DNA from: Ignatzschineria sp.
GTDB taxonomy: Bacteria; Pseudomonadota; Gammaproteobacteria; Cardiobacteriales; Wohlfahrtiimonadaceae
NCBI GenBank assembly: GCA_030150405.1
Contig: JASLFU010000004.1
Location: 1 to 64,000, forward strand
Reading direction: 5' to 3'
DNA length: 64,000 bases
The position numbers and the translations under genes were made by a program. This document shows, piece after piece, positions 43,496 to 52,379 of this stretch. Under the pieces are notes generated by a model. It was not told the origin of the DNA. It ran no database searches and saw only the letters and a list, made by a program, of their open reading frames with translations. Numbering within the stretch: the stretch's first letter is position 1; the number at the start of each line of letters is the position of its first letter.

Positions 43496-44251
43496 TTATT
43501 GCGTGTTGCGCCCTGAATGAAACTGAGTCGCTAATACCTGCGCATAGCGCGCCTCATCACCTCTATTTTTAAGCGCTCGGCTTAGCCGCAAACCAAGCTC
43601 AGCGCTCTTTTCGCTATAGCCCCGAAGATCATTATATTGATCTAACACCGCCATCGCTGCTAAATGCTCTCCCCGCTGCTCCTTTACAAGCGCAAGAAGA
43701 TAGTAATTTTCGGGATATTGTTTATCCGCGACAATACCCCTTTCAGCATAATCCTCTGCCTTTTGCCAAGCATCTTTGCCTAAAGCACATATTCCCGCAC
43801 CTGCTAATAGAGGCGCTTTTATAGACTTTCGGCTAGGCATTTCGCTCTCTAAACTTAAAGCCTCATCCCCTTTAAGATAACAGCGCAAAGTGAGGTAATT
43901 TTGCGTAGCCACCTCATCGAAAGGATCGAGCATCATCGCTTGTAAAAAGTGCTCTTGAGCTAAGGTCACCTGCCCTCTTCGCTCATAGAGTACGCCAAGT
44001 GCATTATGCCCTTGAGCAAAGTTTGGGGAATTTTCTAAAATTCGTTCTAGTTTACTCTTCGCCGCCCCATAATTTGCCGATTCAATATATTCCAAACTTA
44101 ACTGATAATGGGTCTGATCCGCCTCACTTAAGGCTTCAAAGGGGGTCGACTTCCCTCGCAACTCCCCTGCTAAAAAGGGTGTTGTTGCGCATCCCGTTAA
44201 CACAATGAAAGCCCCTATGGTAAGGAGCTTCGCTTTTATAGTAGAAATCAT
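43496..44251 (-). CDS. pilW: Type IV pilus biogenesis lipoprotein PilW/PilF
   Basis: An outer-membrane lipoprotein of 251 residues. The signal peptide ends in the lipobox LTGC, acylated at Cys 21. The mature protein consists of tetratricopeptide repeats, for example AAKSKLERILENSPNFAQGHNALGVLYE (shown here as the AAKSKLERILENSP unit) and the AQEHFLQAMMLDP unit. PilW/PilF pilotins are needed for assembly or stability of the PilQ secretin. It lies between rlmN and rodZ, the standard position. No strong ribosome-binding site is visible. Confidence 0.9.
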   Translation of the reverse strand: MISTIKAKLLTIGAFIVLTGCATTPFLAGELRGKSTPFEALSEADQTHYQLSLEYIESANYGAAKSKLERILENSPNFAQGHNALGVLYERRGQVTLAQEHFLQAMMLDPFDEVATQNYLTLRCYLKGDEALSLESEMPSRKSIKAPLLAGAGICALGKDAWQKAEDYAERGIVADKQYPENYYLLALVKEQRGEHLAAMAVLDQYNDLRGYSEKSAELGLRLSRALKNRGDEARYAQVLATQFHSGRNTQ

Positions 44252-44358
44252 TGTTTTAGAAGATCACTCAATAATTCGTTTTAGCCTTATTAAATGTTTC
44301 TAATCCTTGAATTCTTTTTCCTCTTTTAGAGTATAAAACTGAAGCAGAGATTCCCGCT

Positions 44359-45492
44359 CTACTTCTTTGTGCGCTTGGTGCGATCTTTCACTTTTCCTGC
44401 TAATTGACCACAAGCTGCATCCACATCTTCGCCCCGGGTTTTTCTTGTCACCACGACAATTCCATACCCTTTAAGCGTATTTCTAAAATGATCGATGCTC
44501 TTTTCGGTGGAGGTTTCATAATCCGCCCCATCAAAAGGATTCCAAGGGATTAAATTCACCTTCCCGGGGATATCGCGGATCAATCTTGCTAATGCATGCG
44601 CATCCTCTTCACGATCATTGACATCCTTAAGCATCACATACTCCCAGGTAATTTTTTTAGGCGTGCCCTCAATATAGTGACGGCAAGCAGCTAAAAGCTC
44701 CTCAATGGGGTATTTTTCATTAATGGGTACTAACTCATCCCGAAGGGTGTTATAGGGCGCATGGAGCGAAATTGCCAGCGCCACATCACTATCTTCCTTC
44801 AGTCGAATAAGAGCTGGGACAACGCCCGAGGTACTTAACGTTACCCGGCGCTTAGAGAAGCCAAACCCAAAATCATCGAGCATGATATCCATCGCGGCGA
44901 CCACATTACGATAATTAAGAAGTGGCTCCCCCATCCCCATAAATACAATATTAGTGAGCTTTCTTGGGGTGAAATTATCGATCTCTTCAAAATCATTTAA
45001 GAGATGCTTTGCAATCATCACCTGACCGATAATCTCCTCAACTGTGAGATTGCGGTTAAAGCCCTGCTTTCCTGTGGCGCAAAAAGAGCAGTCGAGCGCA
45101 CAGCCCACCTGCGATGATACACAGAGCGTCCCGCGCCCCTCTTCTGGAATAAAGACCATCTCGATGGAGTTTCCAGAATCCATGCGCACTAGCCATTTAC
45201 GCGTACCATCTTCAGAGAGATTATCCTCAATCACCTCAGGCAGGTGCAAAGTGGTGAGCTCTTTAAGTTTCTCCCGTGTCTTTTTAGAGACATCCGTCAT
45301 CTCATCGATCGACTTAATCCCCTTATGATAGAGCCACTTCATAATTTGTGTAGCTCGATAAGGTTTCTCGCCAATCGATAGACAAAACTCTTTAAGCTCT
45401 GCTTGCGTTAAGCTGTAGAGGTTGAGTTTCTGCTCCCCCTCTACACCACTGTTACGCCCGATCTTCTCTTCTACTACAGGAATATCTAACAT
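44359..45492 (-). CDS. rlmN: Dual-specificity rRNA/tRNA methyltransferase RlmN
   Basis: Radical SAM enzyme of 377 residues that methylates C2 of A2503 in 23S rRNA and of A37 in some tRNAs. The 4Fe-4S motif is C-X3-C-X2-C at Cys 131, 135 and 138 (GCALDCSFCATG). The methyl-carrying cysteine near the C-terminus is in EDVDAACGQL (about 356). An N-terminal accessory domain of about 90 residues is present. A basic tail ends the protein. It lies between ndk and pilW. Confidence 0.96.
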   Translation of the reverse strand: MLDIPVVEEKIGRNSGVEGEQKLNLYSLTQAELKEFCLSIGEKPYRATQIMKWLYHKGIKSIDEMTDVSKKTREKLKELTTLHLPEVIEDNLSEDGTRKWLVRMDSGNSIEMVFIPEEGRGTLCVSSQVGCALDCSFCATGKQGFNRNLTVEEIIGQVMIAKHLLNDFEEIDNFTPRKLTNIVFMGMGEPLLNYRNVVAAMDIMLDDFGFGFSKRRVTLSTSGVVPALIRLKEDSDVALAISLHAPYNTLRDELVPINEKYPIEELLAACRHYIEGTPKKITWEYVMLKDVNDREEDAHALARLIRDIPGKVNLIPWNPFDGADYETSTEKSIDHFRNTLKGYGIVVVTRKTRGEDVDAACGQLAGKVKDRTKRTKK

Positions 45493-45552
45493 CGATATCT
45501 ACAGCTGTCCTTAGCGTTTTAATGAAAGAATTTGCCCTTTAAAGGTATGCGA

Positions 45553-45990
45553 TTATGCACACACTTTAGGCGCTGCAACAGCATCTTTACCAAAGAAGTA
45601 CTCGATCTCAACTTTAGCTGTTTCAGGCGCATCTGAACCGTGAACGGCGTTTGCATCAATCGACTCTGCATAGTCGTGACGAAGTGTACCTGCTAATGCT
45701 TCCTGAGGATTCGTTGCACCCATAAGATCACGATGTTTTGCAATCACATCTTCACCTTCAAGCACTGAGATCATCACAGGACCTGAGATCATAAACTCCA
45801 CTAAATCATTAAAGAAAGGACGCTCTTTATGCACTGCGTAGAAACCTTCTGCTTCTTCGCGGGTTAAGTGCGCCATTTTTGCCGCTACAATTTTAAAACC
45901 TGCTGCTTCAAAGCGTGAGTAGATCGCACCAATCACGTTTTTACCTACAGCATCGGGCTTAATGATCGATAAAGTTTGTTGTTTGCTCAT
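45553..45990 (-). CDS. ndk: Nucleoside diphosphate kinase
   Basis: Transfers the terminal phosphate between nucleoside triphosphates and diphosphates. From the chosen ATG it has 145 residues. The phosphorylated histidine is in NAVHGSD (His 117), and the N-terminal TLSIIKPDAV is typical. Two further upstream ATGs exist, but the one used here is preceded by GGAG at 6-base spacing. The C-terminal tail (KDAVAAPKVCA) differs slightly from the usual end. It begins the ndk-rlmN-pilW cluster. Confidence 0.95.
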   Translation of the reverse strand: MSKQQTLSIIKPDAVGKNVIGAIYSRFEAAGFKIVAAKMAHLTREEAEGFYAVHKERPFFNDLVEFMISGPVMISVLEGEDVIAKHRDLMGATNPQEALAGTLRHDYAESIDANAVHGSDAPETAKVEIEYFFGKDAVAAPKVCA

Positions 45991-46198
45991 TGTCATCTCC
46001 AATTTATAAGTTTACATAAAGATAAGGCGGATAAGTTTACCATACTTTCCGCCCTATTATCCCAAAATGTTGAGGCAAATTGCCCCACATCGCTATTTTT
46101 TATAAAGGATTATCTCTACCGTAATAAAAGCTTTTTTAAACTAAATTCTTCTACAAAAACATCTCTTAACTACGGAGTCAATCTAAAGCATTACGCCT

Positions 46199-47128
46199 CT
46201 ATTGATACGCCGCAAAAAGTGGCGTAGAGAGGTAACGCTCCCCAAAAGAGGGGATAATCGCAACAATTAACTTTCCCCGATTCTCCTCTTTCTCTGCCTC
46301 TTTGAGGGCGGCTAATATAGCTGCGCCTGAAGAGATCCCCACTAATAAGCCCTCCTCTTTAGCGGCTCTTTGCGCCATTGCAATAGCATCGTCACTCTTA
46401 ATCTGGGTAATGGAATCATAAATATGGGTGTTTAATGTTTTAGGAACAAAACCCGCCCCAATCCCCTGAATTTTATGGGGCCCCATCTTCCCGCCTGATA
46501 AAACATGAGATTCCTCAGGTTCAACGGCAATAACTTTTACGCTCGGCTTTTTCTCTTTTAAAACTTCACCAATCCCTGTAATCGTCCCCCCGGTACCGAC
46601 ACCTGCCACCACCATATCCACTTTGCCATCGGTATCATTCCAGATCTCAAGAGCGGTCGTTTTACGGTGAACCTCTGGGTTTGCGCTATTTTCAAACTGC
46701 TGTGGCATAAAGGCATTGGGATTATTTTCGGTGAGCTCTTTTGCTTTCTCGATAGCGCCGGGCATGCCCTTTGCACCCTCAGTTAAAACGAGATTGGCTC
46801 CATACCCTTTTAGGAGAAGCTGCCGCTCTTTACTCATTGTTTCTGGCATGGTGAGCGTTAAGGGATAGCCTTTGGCCGCGCAGACCATCGCCAACCCAAT
46901 CCCGGTATTGCCCGATGTGGGCTCAATAATCACCGAGTTTTCGTTGAGTTTCCCCGCCTTTTCCGCCGCTTCAATCATTGCCAAAGCGATGCGATCTTTC
47001 ACTGAATGGGAGGGATTAAAATACTCCAACTTTAGCACCACACGCCCCGGGAGCTCTTTCCCTAACCGATTTAGCCCAACTAAAGGGGTGTTGCCAATAA
47101 GCTCAGTGATATTATTTGCTATTTTCAT
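46199..47128 (-). CDS. cysK: Cysteine synthase A
   Basis: A PLP-dependent O-acetylserine sulfhydrylase of 309 residues from the chosen ATG. The PLP lysine is in SHSVKDR (Lys 44), the substrate loop is TSGNTG (71-76) and the phosphate-binding loop is GVGTGGTITG. The C-terminal IPSFGERYLST is typical of CysK. The open frame extends 29 codons upstream, but the ATG used here has GGAG at 7-base spacing. No cys regulator is nearby. It follows btuF by about 110 bases. Confidence 0.95.
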   Translation of the reverse strand: MKIANNITELIGNTPLVGLNRLGKELPGRVVLKLEYFNPSHSVKDRIALAMIEAAEKAGKLNENSVIIEPTSGNTGIGLAMVCAAKGYPLTLTMPETMSKERQLLLKGYGANLVLTEGAKGMPGAIEKAKELTENNPNAFMPQQFENSANPEVHRKTTALEIWNDTDGKVDMVVAGVGTGGTITGIGEVLKEKKPSVKVIAVEPEESHVLSGGKMGPHKIQGIGAGFVPKTLNTHIYDSITQIKSDDAIAMAQRAAKEEGLLVGISSGAAILAALKEAEKEENRGKLIVAIIPSFGERYLSTPLFAAYQ

Positions 47129-47238
47129 GCCTCTTCTCCTCAATGTCTGCTGCTCTTTTATGCAGTTATTCAATAGATTATCGATCTCTCGATACGATTC
47201 ATTTTCGCACCTCATCTTTTTTAGTGCAATCAGTTCAA

Positions 47239-48255
47239 CTATTGGTAAAGTATCTCGCTGAGCGCCTTTGCAACAATTTCGCTAAACTTTTTAGTGGGAA
47301 TTTGTGTAGGATACCCCCGAATCTCATAAACTCGCCCCTCCTTAACGGCGGCTAGCTGCCCTAAAATCCCCCAATCAAAACTTTCTGCAGATAATGCACG
47401 CACTCTAATCACCTCTCTTTGCTCAAAGGCTTGCTGAGACTTTTGAGCAGCTGTTTTTAAGAGCATTGCATTATCAACCTCCTCCCCCTGAAAACGCGCA
47501 TCCGCTCCATTTAGGAAAATAATCCAATCAGGATTGAGGCGATAGATCGCTTCTGCCGAAAGCTCAGGGGCATTGAGCGGCCCTAAATAACTATTTTCCG
47601 CCCCAATCGCTGTTAAAATCTCGCTATGATAACTTCTCCCCGCCCCCATAAGAGGGAAGGTGAGCGATTCTTTCTCATTAAAATCATAATGATAGAGTAG
47701 TAACACCTTCGGAGGAGATTCATTTCTCTCCTTTTGAGCAAAGAGAAAGGGCTCTGATTGAGAAACCTCTTCCCGCCCTGCAAAGCAATGAGATTTTATC
47801 GCTCTTTCTGCCTCTTCCATCCTCTCTAAATGATCGAGCGAAAACGCTTTAGCCGTAATACCAAATCGTGCCAACTGCGCAATTAAGGCGTGATTCTCTT
47901 GCCCTTGCATTAATACAAGATCAGGCTTTAAGGCGATCACTCGCTCAAGATTGAGATTAAAATAGCCTCCAACATTGAGAATCTCCCGTAAAGAAGAATT
48001 CCCTTCTTCCTCTCTCTTCCCATCCTGCGATTGATATTGCTCCACCACCGGCCCAGGTAATCTACAATATGGGGTTGCCCCAACCACATTCTCCCCTAAT
48101 CCAATATCCACTAAGAGCGCACTTATTGCAGGGGTAAGGGAGACAATCCGCTCACACCGCCCCTTACTCTTTTCTGGTGATGCCGCAAGCCCGATGTTCA
48201 GACTTAAAGCAAATAATAACGCCAGTAAACATCCACTTTTTAAGATTCTACCCAT
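47239..48255 (-). CDS. btuF: Periplasmic cobalamin-binding protein of an ABC importer (BtuF-like)
   Basis: A TroA/BtuF-type substrate-binding protein of 338 residues with a signal peptide (GCLLALLFALSLNIGLAA). It shows the family entry block RIVSLTPAISALLVDIGLGENVVG, quoted here by its core SLTPAISALLVDIGLG, and the LKPDLVLMQGQ segment, and has a bilobal length. B12 specificity is inferred from the adjacent riboswitch-controlled btuB and nearby btuC and btuD. The start is uncertain: this ATG has GGAT 7 bases upstream, another ATG 12 bases earlier has none, and a terminator-like hairpin ends right before that earlier ATG. Confidence 0.8.
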   Translation of the reverse strand: MGRILKSGCLLALLFALSLNIGLAASPEKSKGRCERIVSLTPAISALLVDIGLGENVVGATPYCRLPGPVVEQYQSQDGKREEEGNSSLREILNVGGYFNLNLERVIALKPDLVLMQGQENHALIAQLARFGITAKAFSLDHLERMEEAERAIKSHCFAGREEVSQSEPFLFAQKERNESPPKVLLLYHYDFNEKESLTFPLMGAGRSYHSEILTAIGAENSYLGPLNAPELSAEAIYRLNPDWIIFLNGADARFQGEEVDNAMLLKTAAQKSQQAFEQREVIRVRALSAESFDWGILGQLAAVKEGRVYEIRGYPTQIPTKKFSEIVAKALSEILYQ

Positions 48256-48268
48256 TGTTTTATCCATT

Positions 48269-48297
48269 AAAAAAGAGCGCACACACGGCACGCTCTT
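48269..48297 (-). terminator. Intrinsic terminator ending at the btuF start region
   Basis: On the minus strand a perfect 7-base stem (AAGAGCG / CGCTCTT) with an 11-base loop runs straight into a T tract that ends two bases before an ATG of btuF. It lies 86 bases after the btuB stop. It may end the btuB transcript or act as an attenuator for btuF. Confidence 0.72.
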
Positions 48298-48382
48298 AAC
48301 TTCTATATAACCTCTAATAAAGATCTTAAGGAGAGGATTTAATCTCTCGATAACGTCTCTATCCCCTCTTTAACACTCTTTA

Positions 48383-50272
48383 TTAAAGCGAGACATTTAC
48401 ACCAAGATATCCAGTAGCTCCCTGCTCTCGATATCCATCAGCGAAGTTATACTTCTTATCGAAGAGATTTTTCACCTTGAGATCCACCGCAAAATTACGA
48501 TTAATTTTATAGCTTGCCGCCACATCAAACAGCGCAAATGCTTTAAGATCCTGATCCCCTAAATCTTTACGCTTACTGTAATAAGTGCCGCTAAGATTGA
48601 GGTTCAGATTCTCCATAGGTGCATAATTGAGTGATGCCCCCAAAGTATGCTTAGGTCTGCGAAGCATCCGCTTATAACTCCCTCCTGGGGCTCTCTCTTT
48701 TGCGCTTAAATAGGTGTAATGGGCACTTAGCTGAAGCTCATCATTAAAGCGGATATCCCCCGCAAGCTCGATACCCTGCATCTTTGCCCGATCAAGATTG
48801 CGATATTCCCCCTGCCAATTCCCAAGATCAAAATAATCGATCATCTCTTTATAGCGATTATAAAAGTAGGTCAATTCAATTTGACTATCGCTTGTCGGCT
48901 GATAAACCATCCCTAAATCAAATCCGACATTCGTCTCCGCTTTCAGCTCCCGATTGCCTACAAAACCATCATAAAGTTGGTAGATATTGGGGGCATTAAA
49001 CCCTGTTCCGACACTTCCTTTAAGCGCAAAAAAGTTGGTGAAGTTATAGCGTGAAGTTGCACGATAGGTCACCTTACCCCCAAACTCTGAGTTTTTATCG
49101 TAACGAATACCAAGGGTATTAAAGAAGCGATCATTAAAATTAAAGGATTGATCGAGATAGATCGACTTTGTATTTTGGGAGTGCTTTTCGTTATTTCCTT
49201 CGCCATGCTCATGGCTATAACTTACGCCGAACGCCGTTTCAAAATCTTTATGCAGACGGAGCGTATTATAGAGCCCCACTGTCTGCCCTCTACTCTTAAA
49301 TTCATTGAGCGTCTTTTCGTGCCCTAAAAAATCCCCCGTTGCCCAATCAAAAAGTGCATTTCCAGAGTGATTTTCTCGACGAAGATCTGAAAGTGTGTAG
49401 GCTAAGCTTGTTGAAAGCTGATCCTCAAAAAACTCCCCATTTAACGCAACTCTGCCGGTAAATTGCTTACTATGGTTTTCATCCCGATAGGGGGTTGCGT
49501 TCCAATTATTATCATAATCTGCGCGGCGATTGTTGTATAAAAAGGCAAGATCAAGATCGAGCTCATCGGTTAAAAGGATATTCACCGAACCTGATAATTG
49601 GCGGTTTTTATAACGATCTTTATCCCTATTTTTATCGAGTTTACCGGGATAATCTTCGGTAGCATCAATACCTTTACTGCGCTCCATCAAGCCTGCCAAT
49701 GAGTAGCGGAATTGATTCACCGTGCCAGATGTTGCCGCACTTGTGGTAAAGGTATTATTGGTATCGCCCCCAAAATGGAGATTTGTTTGGGGCGTCCCCC
49801 CTTTTTTAGTAAAGAGTTGGATCACTCCCCCCATTGCCGAGCTTCCATAGAGCGTACTTTGCGGGCCTTTTAAAACCTCAATACGATCAATATTAAGTAG
49901 ACGCCCAAAGTTTGCAAAATCTACACTGCGCCCTGCTCCCATCGCATCCCCCACAGGTACACCATCAACTAAAACGAGTGTATGCTCACTTTTAGAGCCC
50001 CGAATAAAGAGCGAACTTGGGCCATTTAAACCATTTTGGCTTAAAGTGATGCCAGGCTGCGCGGCAATTGCTTCAGTTACCGTTTGATATTGTCGTTGTT
50101 TTATCTCTGCTTCTGTAATCAGAAGGGAACTACTCCCAAGCTGATCACTCACCGCTCCTATACGATTCGCAGTGAAGAGAATCTCCTCTCTTTCGGGGGA
50201 GAACTCGGCGCTACTTGCCGCCGAAATTAGTAGCGCTATCGTTAGCGCCGTTTTTTTATATTTGATTAACAT
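48383..50272 (-). CDS. btuB: TonB-dependent vitamin B12 receptor BtuB
   Basis: An outer-membrane beta-barrel receptor of 629 residues. A signal peptide is followed by a TonB-box-like segment (EEILFTANR, about 29-37), the plug domain (LITEAEIKQRQYQTVTEAIA, then FIRGSKSEHTLVLVDGVPVGD and RIEVLKGPQSTLYGSSAMGG) and a 22-strand-type barrel ending in the aromatic-poor GYLGVNVSL. Length is close to E. coli BtuB (about 614). B12 specificity is strongly supported by the cobalamin riboswitch in its leader. Substrate passage needs TonB; a TonB-like gene lies upstream in the same region. Confidence 0.92.
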   Translation of the reverse strand: MLIKYKKTALTIALLISAASSAEFSPEREEILFTANRIGAVSDQLGSSSLLITEAEIKQRQYQTVTEAIAAQPGITLSQNGLNGPSSLFIRGSKSEHTLVLVDGVPVGDAMGAGRSVDFANFGRLLNIDRIEVLKGPQSTLYGSSAMGGVIQLFTKKGGTPQTNLHFGGDTNNTFTTSAATSGTVNQFRYSLAGLMERSKGIDATEDYPGKLDKNRDKDRYKNRQLSGSVNILLTDELDLDLAFLYNNRRADYDNNWNATPYRDENHSKQFTGRVALNGEFFEDQLSTSLAYTLSDLRRENHSGNALFDWATGDFLGHEKTLNEFKSRGQTVGLYNTLRLHKDFETAFGVSYSHEHGEGNNEKHSQNTKSIYLDQSFNFNDRFFNTLGIRYDKNSEFGGKVTYRATSRYNFTNFFALKGSVGTGFNAPNIYQLYDGFVGNRELKAETNVGFDLGMVYQPTSDSQIELTYFYNRYKEMIDYFDLGNWQGEYRNLDRAKMQGIELAGDIRFNDELQLSAHYTYLSAKERAPGGSYKRMLRRPKHTLGASLNYAPMENLNLNLSGTYYSKRKDLGDQDLKAFALFDVAASYKINRNFAVDLKVKNLFDKKYNFADGYREQGATGYLGVNVSL

Positions 50273-50300
50273 AGCCTCTTAAACCTCGAGAGTGTTAAAA

Positions 50301-50384
50301 AAACCTATAGAGTATCTGACTTCGCAAAATGCGTTACAGTGGCGGGTCCGCAGGGGATTTTCACCCCTTTCCTGCTATAAGTTT
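50301..50384 (-). promoter_or_regulatory. Cobalamin (AdoCbl-type) riboswitch
   Basis: On the minus strand the leader of btuB contains the B12-element core: GGTGAAAATCCCCTGCGGAC, then CCGCCACTGTAA (the B12 box GCCACTG is at 50343-50337), then GAAGTCAGATAC at 50323-50312. A closing P1 helix is formed by AAACTTATAG (50384-50375) and CTATAGGTTT (50310-50301), with one G-U pair. Cobalamin binding to this element normally represses expression. A T-run follows P1, and the btuB ATG is 28 bases downstream behind AGAGG, so either termination or ribosome-site occlusion is possible. Confidence 0.92.
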
Positions 50385-50402
50385 TGGTAAATAATAGATA
50401 AA

Positions 50403-50431
50403 TAAAAATAGGAAGAGCCGAAAGCTCCGCC
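50403..50431 (-). terminator. Weak terminator-like hairpin after btuC
   Basis: On the minus strand GGCGGAGC and GCTCTTCC form an imperfect stem (one mismatch, one G-U) followed by TATTTTTATT. It lies between btuC and the riboswitch and may reduce read-through from btuC into btuB. Confidence 0.4.
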
Positions 50432-50555
50432 CCTTAGAAGCTTAAAGGAAGTAAGTTTTTTTCGCAGAAAATTTCTTATGAGTGATCTCTTATAGGTGAT
50501 TGCTTCCTGACTCATTCATTTCATCAGAACGTGTTTAATAGATCTTAAATAGAGA

Positions 50556-51584
50556 CTACGCCCGGGGCTTAAGGAGTAACAGAAGAAAAAAGGGAGCTCC
50601 CAGGAGTGCCGTAATTACACTTACGGGGATCTCTGCCGGCATAAAGAGCCACTGCCCTAAAAGATCGGCAAGCACCAAAAAGATCGCCCCTAAAAGCGGA
50701 GCTGCCAGCAGTAGCTGACGATGATCCCCCCCAAACCATTGCCGCGCAATATGGGGAATAATGAGCCCCACAAACCCGATCGGCCCACTGATGGAGACTA
50801 AAATCGCCGTTAAAAGACTCACCCAGATAAAGAGCCAAGCGATCACCTTTCGGCTATTTACACCCCGTGTCGTAGCCATTATTTGACCATGGCGCAAAAG
50901 ATTAAGCGCTCTCCCGTAGCGATAAATAATGAGCCAAAGCGGAAGCACGCTCCCGGCCAAGAGAACCTTCGCCCCATCTGCCCCTGCAAAAGAGCCCATC
51001 ATCCACCGCATTAAAGATAAGGCATGGGAAGGATCACCTAATGATTGCAATAACATCATCAAGCTCGACGCAAAGAGGCTTATAATCACCCCCATTAAAA
51101 GTAGCCGTAAACGATCGGCCTCCCGCCGAATAGCAAAGAGATAGAGAATGATCGCCACAAGAGTTGCGCCGATAAAAGCACTTAGAGAGAGAAGCGGAAG
51201 AAAGAGCAGCGTAAATGAGAGCCCCACACCGAAATAGATCACACTCGCCGCCCCAAGAGCCCCTCCCGAAGCGATGCCTAAAATAAAAGGTTCAGCTAAA
51301 GGATTACGTAAAATTGCCTGAAAAACCACACCCCCAAGCGCAAGCCCCGCCCCGCTCAAAGCGGCAAGCAGCACTCTTGGCACTCTAAGCTGCCAGTAGA
51401 TTGCGGCTTCCTCCCCTAAATTAAAAGGATTTAACCAAACCTTCCCCACACTGGGCGCCACCATTAAAACAAGCAGCACGATGATGAGGAGTAAGCTCAA
51501 TGACCTTAGAAAACGTTGGCTTTTAGCCTCGAGATAGGGAAGATCTCTCCCCTTTACTTTTCGCCACAATCCTTTTTTCATCAT
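50556..51584 (-). CDS. btuC: ABC importer permease BtuC (FecCD family)
   Basis: An integral membrane protein of 342 residues with about ten helices, the permease type of type II importers for B12, heme and siderophores. Family blocks seen are WQLRVPRVLLAALSGAGLAL and LAEPFILGIASGGALGAA, the GPIGFVGLIIPHIAR loop that contacts the ATPase, and the C-terminal AEIPVSVITALLGAPFFLLLL. B12 as substrate is inferred from neighbouring btuB, btuF and the riboswitch. It follows btuD with 3 bases between. Two ATGs open the frame. Confidence 0.87.
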   Translation of the reverse strand: MMKKGLWRKVKGRDLPYLEAKSQRFLRSLSLLLIIVLLVLMVAPSVGKVWLNPFNLGEEAAIYWQLRVPRVLLAALSGAGLALGGVVFQAILRNPLAEPFILGIASGGALGAASVIYFGVGLSFTLLFLPLLSLSAFIGATLVAIILYLFAIRREADRLRLLLMGVIISLFASSLMMLLQSLGDPSHALSLMRWMMGSFAGADGAKVLLAGSVLPLWLIIYRYGRALNLLRHGQIMATTRGVNSRKVIAWLFIWVSLLTAILVSISGPIGFVGLIIPHIARQWFGGDHRQLLLAAPLLGAIFLVLADLLGQWLFMPAEIPVSVITALLGAPFFLLLLLKPRA

Positions 51585-51587
51585 GCT

Positions 51588-52379
51588 TTAGCGGAGATAG
51601 AAGAACTCAGCATCCCCCTCTTTAAATTGTTGAAACTCCACCTCAAAAAGAGCATTGAGATTCTCAATTTTAAGCACCTCTTGAGTCTTACCAAAAAATG
51701 CAATTTTCCCGGCCTTTAACCCTAAAATATGGGTATAATTTTGCGCTAACTGCTGAAAATCATGCGTCACAACGAGGAAGGTTTTCTGTTTAAAATCGCT
51801 AAGCCAGCGGTAAAATTCCTGCTTAACTTTAGGATCGAAAGCAGCACTGGGTTCATCTAAAAAGATGAGCGGCGTCTCCTGTGCTAAAGCTCCGGCAAAA
51901 AGAGCTCTCTGCCGCTCTCCCCCACTTAAAGAGCACAATTCTCGATGGCGAAATTGCCAAGCATTCACCGCCTTTAAAGCATCCTCTATCGCCTCTTTGC
52001 CCTCTAAGCTCTCCATCCCCGATTGTTCCATAGCGTAGCGAGAAAATTCACACCACTCATACACCGTTGTCCATTGAGCAATTTCGCTCTGCTGAGCGAT
52101 ATAACTACTTTTTTTCGCCCGCTCAAGCAATGTAAGCTCCCGTAGCGGCGAACCTAATAAAGAGCAGGTGGTAAATTCTGCCGGGCACAAACCTAAAAGT
52201 GCTTTTAAGAGCGTACTCTTTCCCGCACCATTAGGGCCAATGATGGCTAAACGCGCCCCCTGAGGCAGGGTAAAGGTGATCTCTTTTAAAAGAGATCTCG
52301 CCTCATTCTTAAGCCTCACTGAAAGTCCCGCTACCTCAAGGGCTGGGATGGCTCTTTTCTTAAATTCCACGTGCTTCAC
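51588..52379 (-). CDS. btuD: ABC importer ATPase BtuD
   Basis: Nucleotide-binding subunit of 263 residues. Walker A is GPNGAGKST (48-56), the signature is LSGGERQR, Walker B is PLIFLDEPSAAFD, and the switch histidine is in VVTHDFQQLA. It powers the adjacent BtuC-like permease. The start is GTG and overlaps the tonB-like stop by 4 bases (GTGA), indicating translational coupling within the run. Confidence 0.88.
   Translation of the reverse strand: MKHVEFKKRAIPALEVAGLSVRLKNEARSLLKEITFTLPQGARLAIIGPNGAGKSTLLKALLGLCPAEFTTCSLLGSPLRELTLLERAKKSSYIAQQSEIAQWTTVYEWCEFSRYAMEQSGMESLEGKEAIEDALKAVNAWQFRHRELCSLSGGERQRALFAGALAQETPLIFLDEPSAAFDPKVKQEFYRWLSDFKQKTFLVVTHDFQQLAQNYTHILGLKAGKIAFFGKTQEVLKIENLNALFEVEFQQFKEGDAEFFYLR

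Noticed and set aside
46003..46198. Gap between cysK and ndk as a small RNA gene
   Set aside because: No clear promoter-plus-terminator pair or stable conserved structure was seen by eye.
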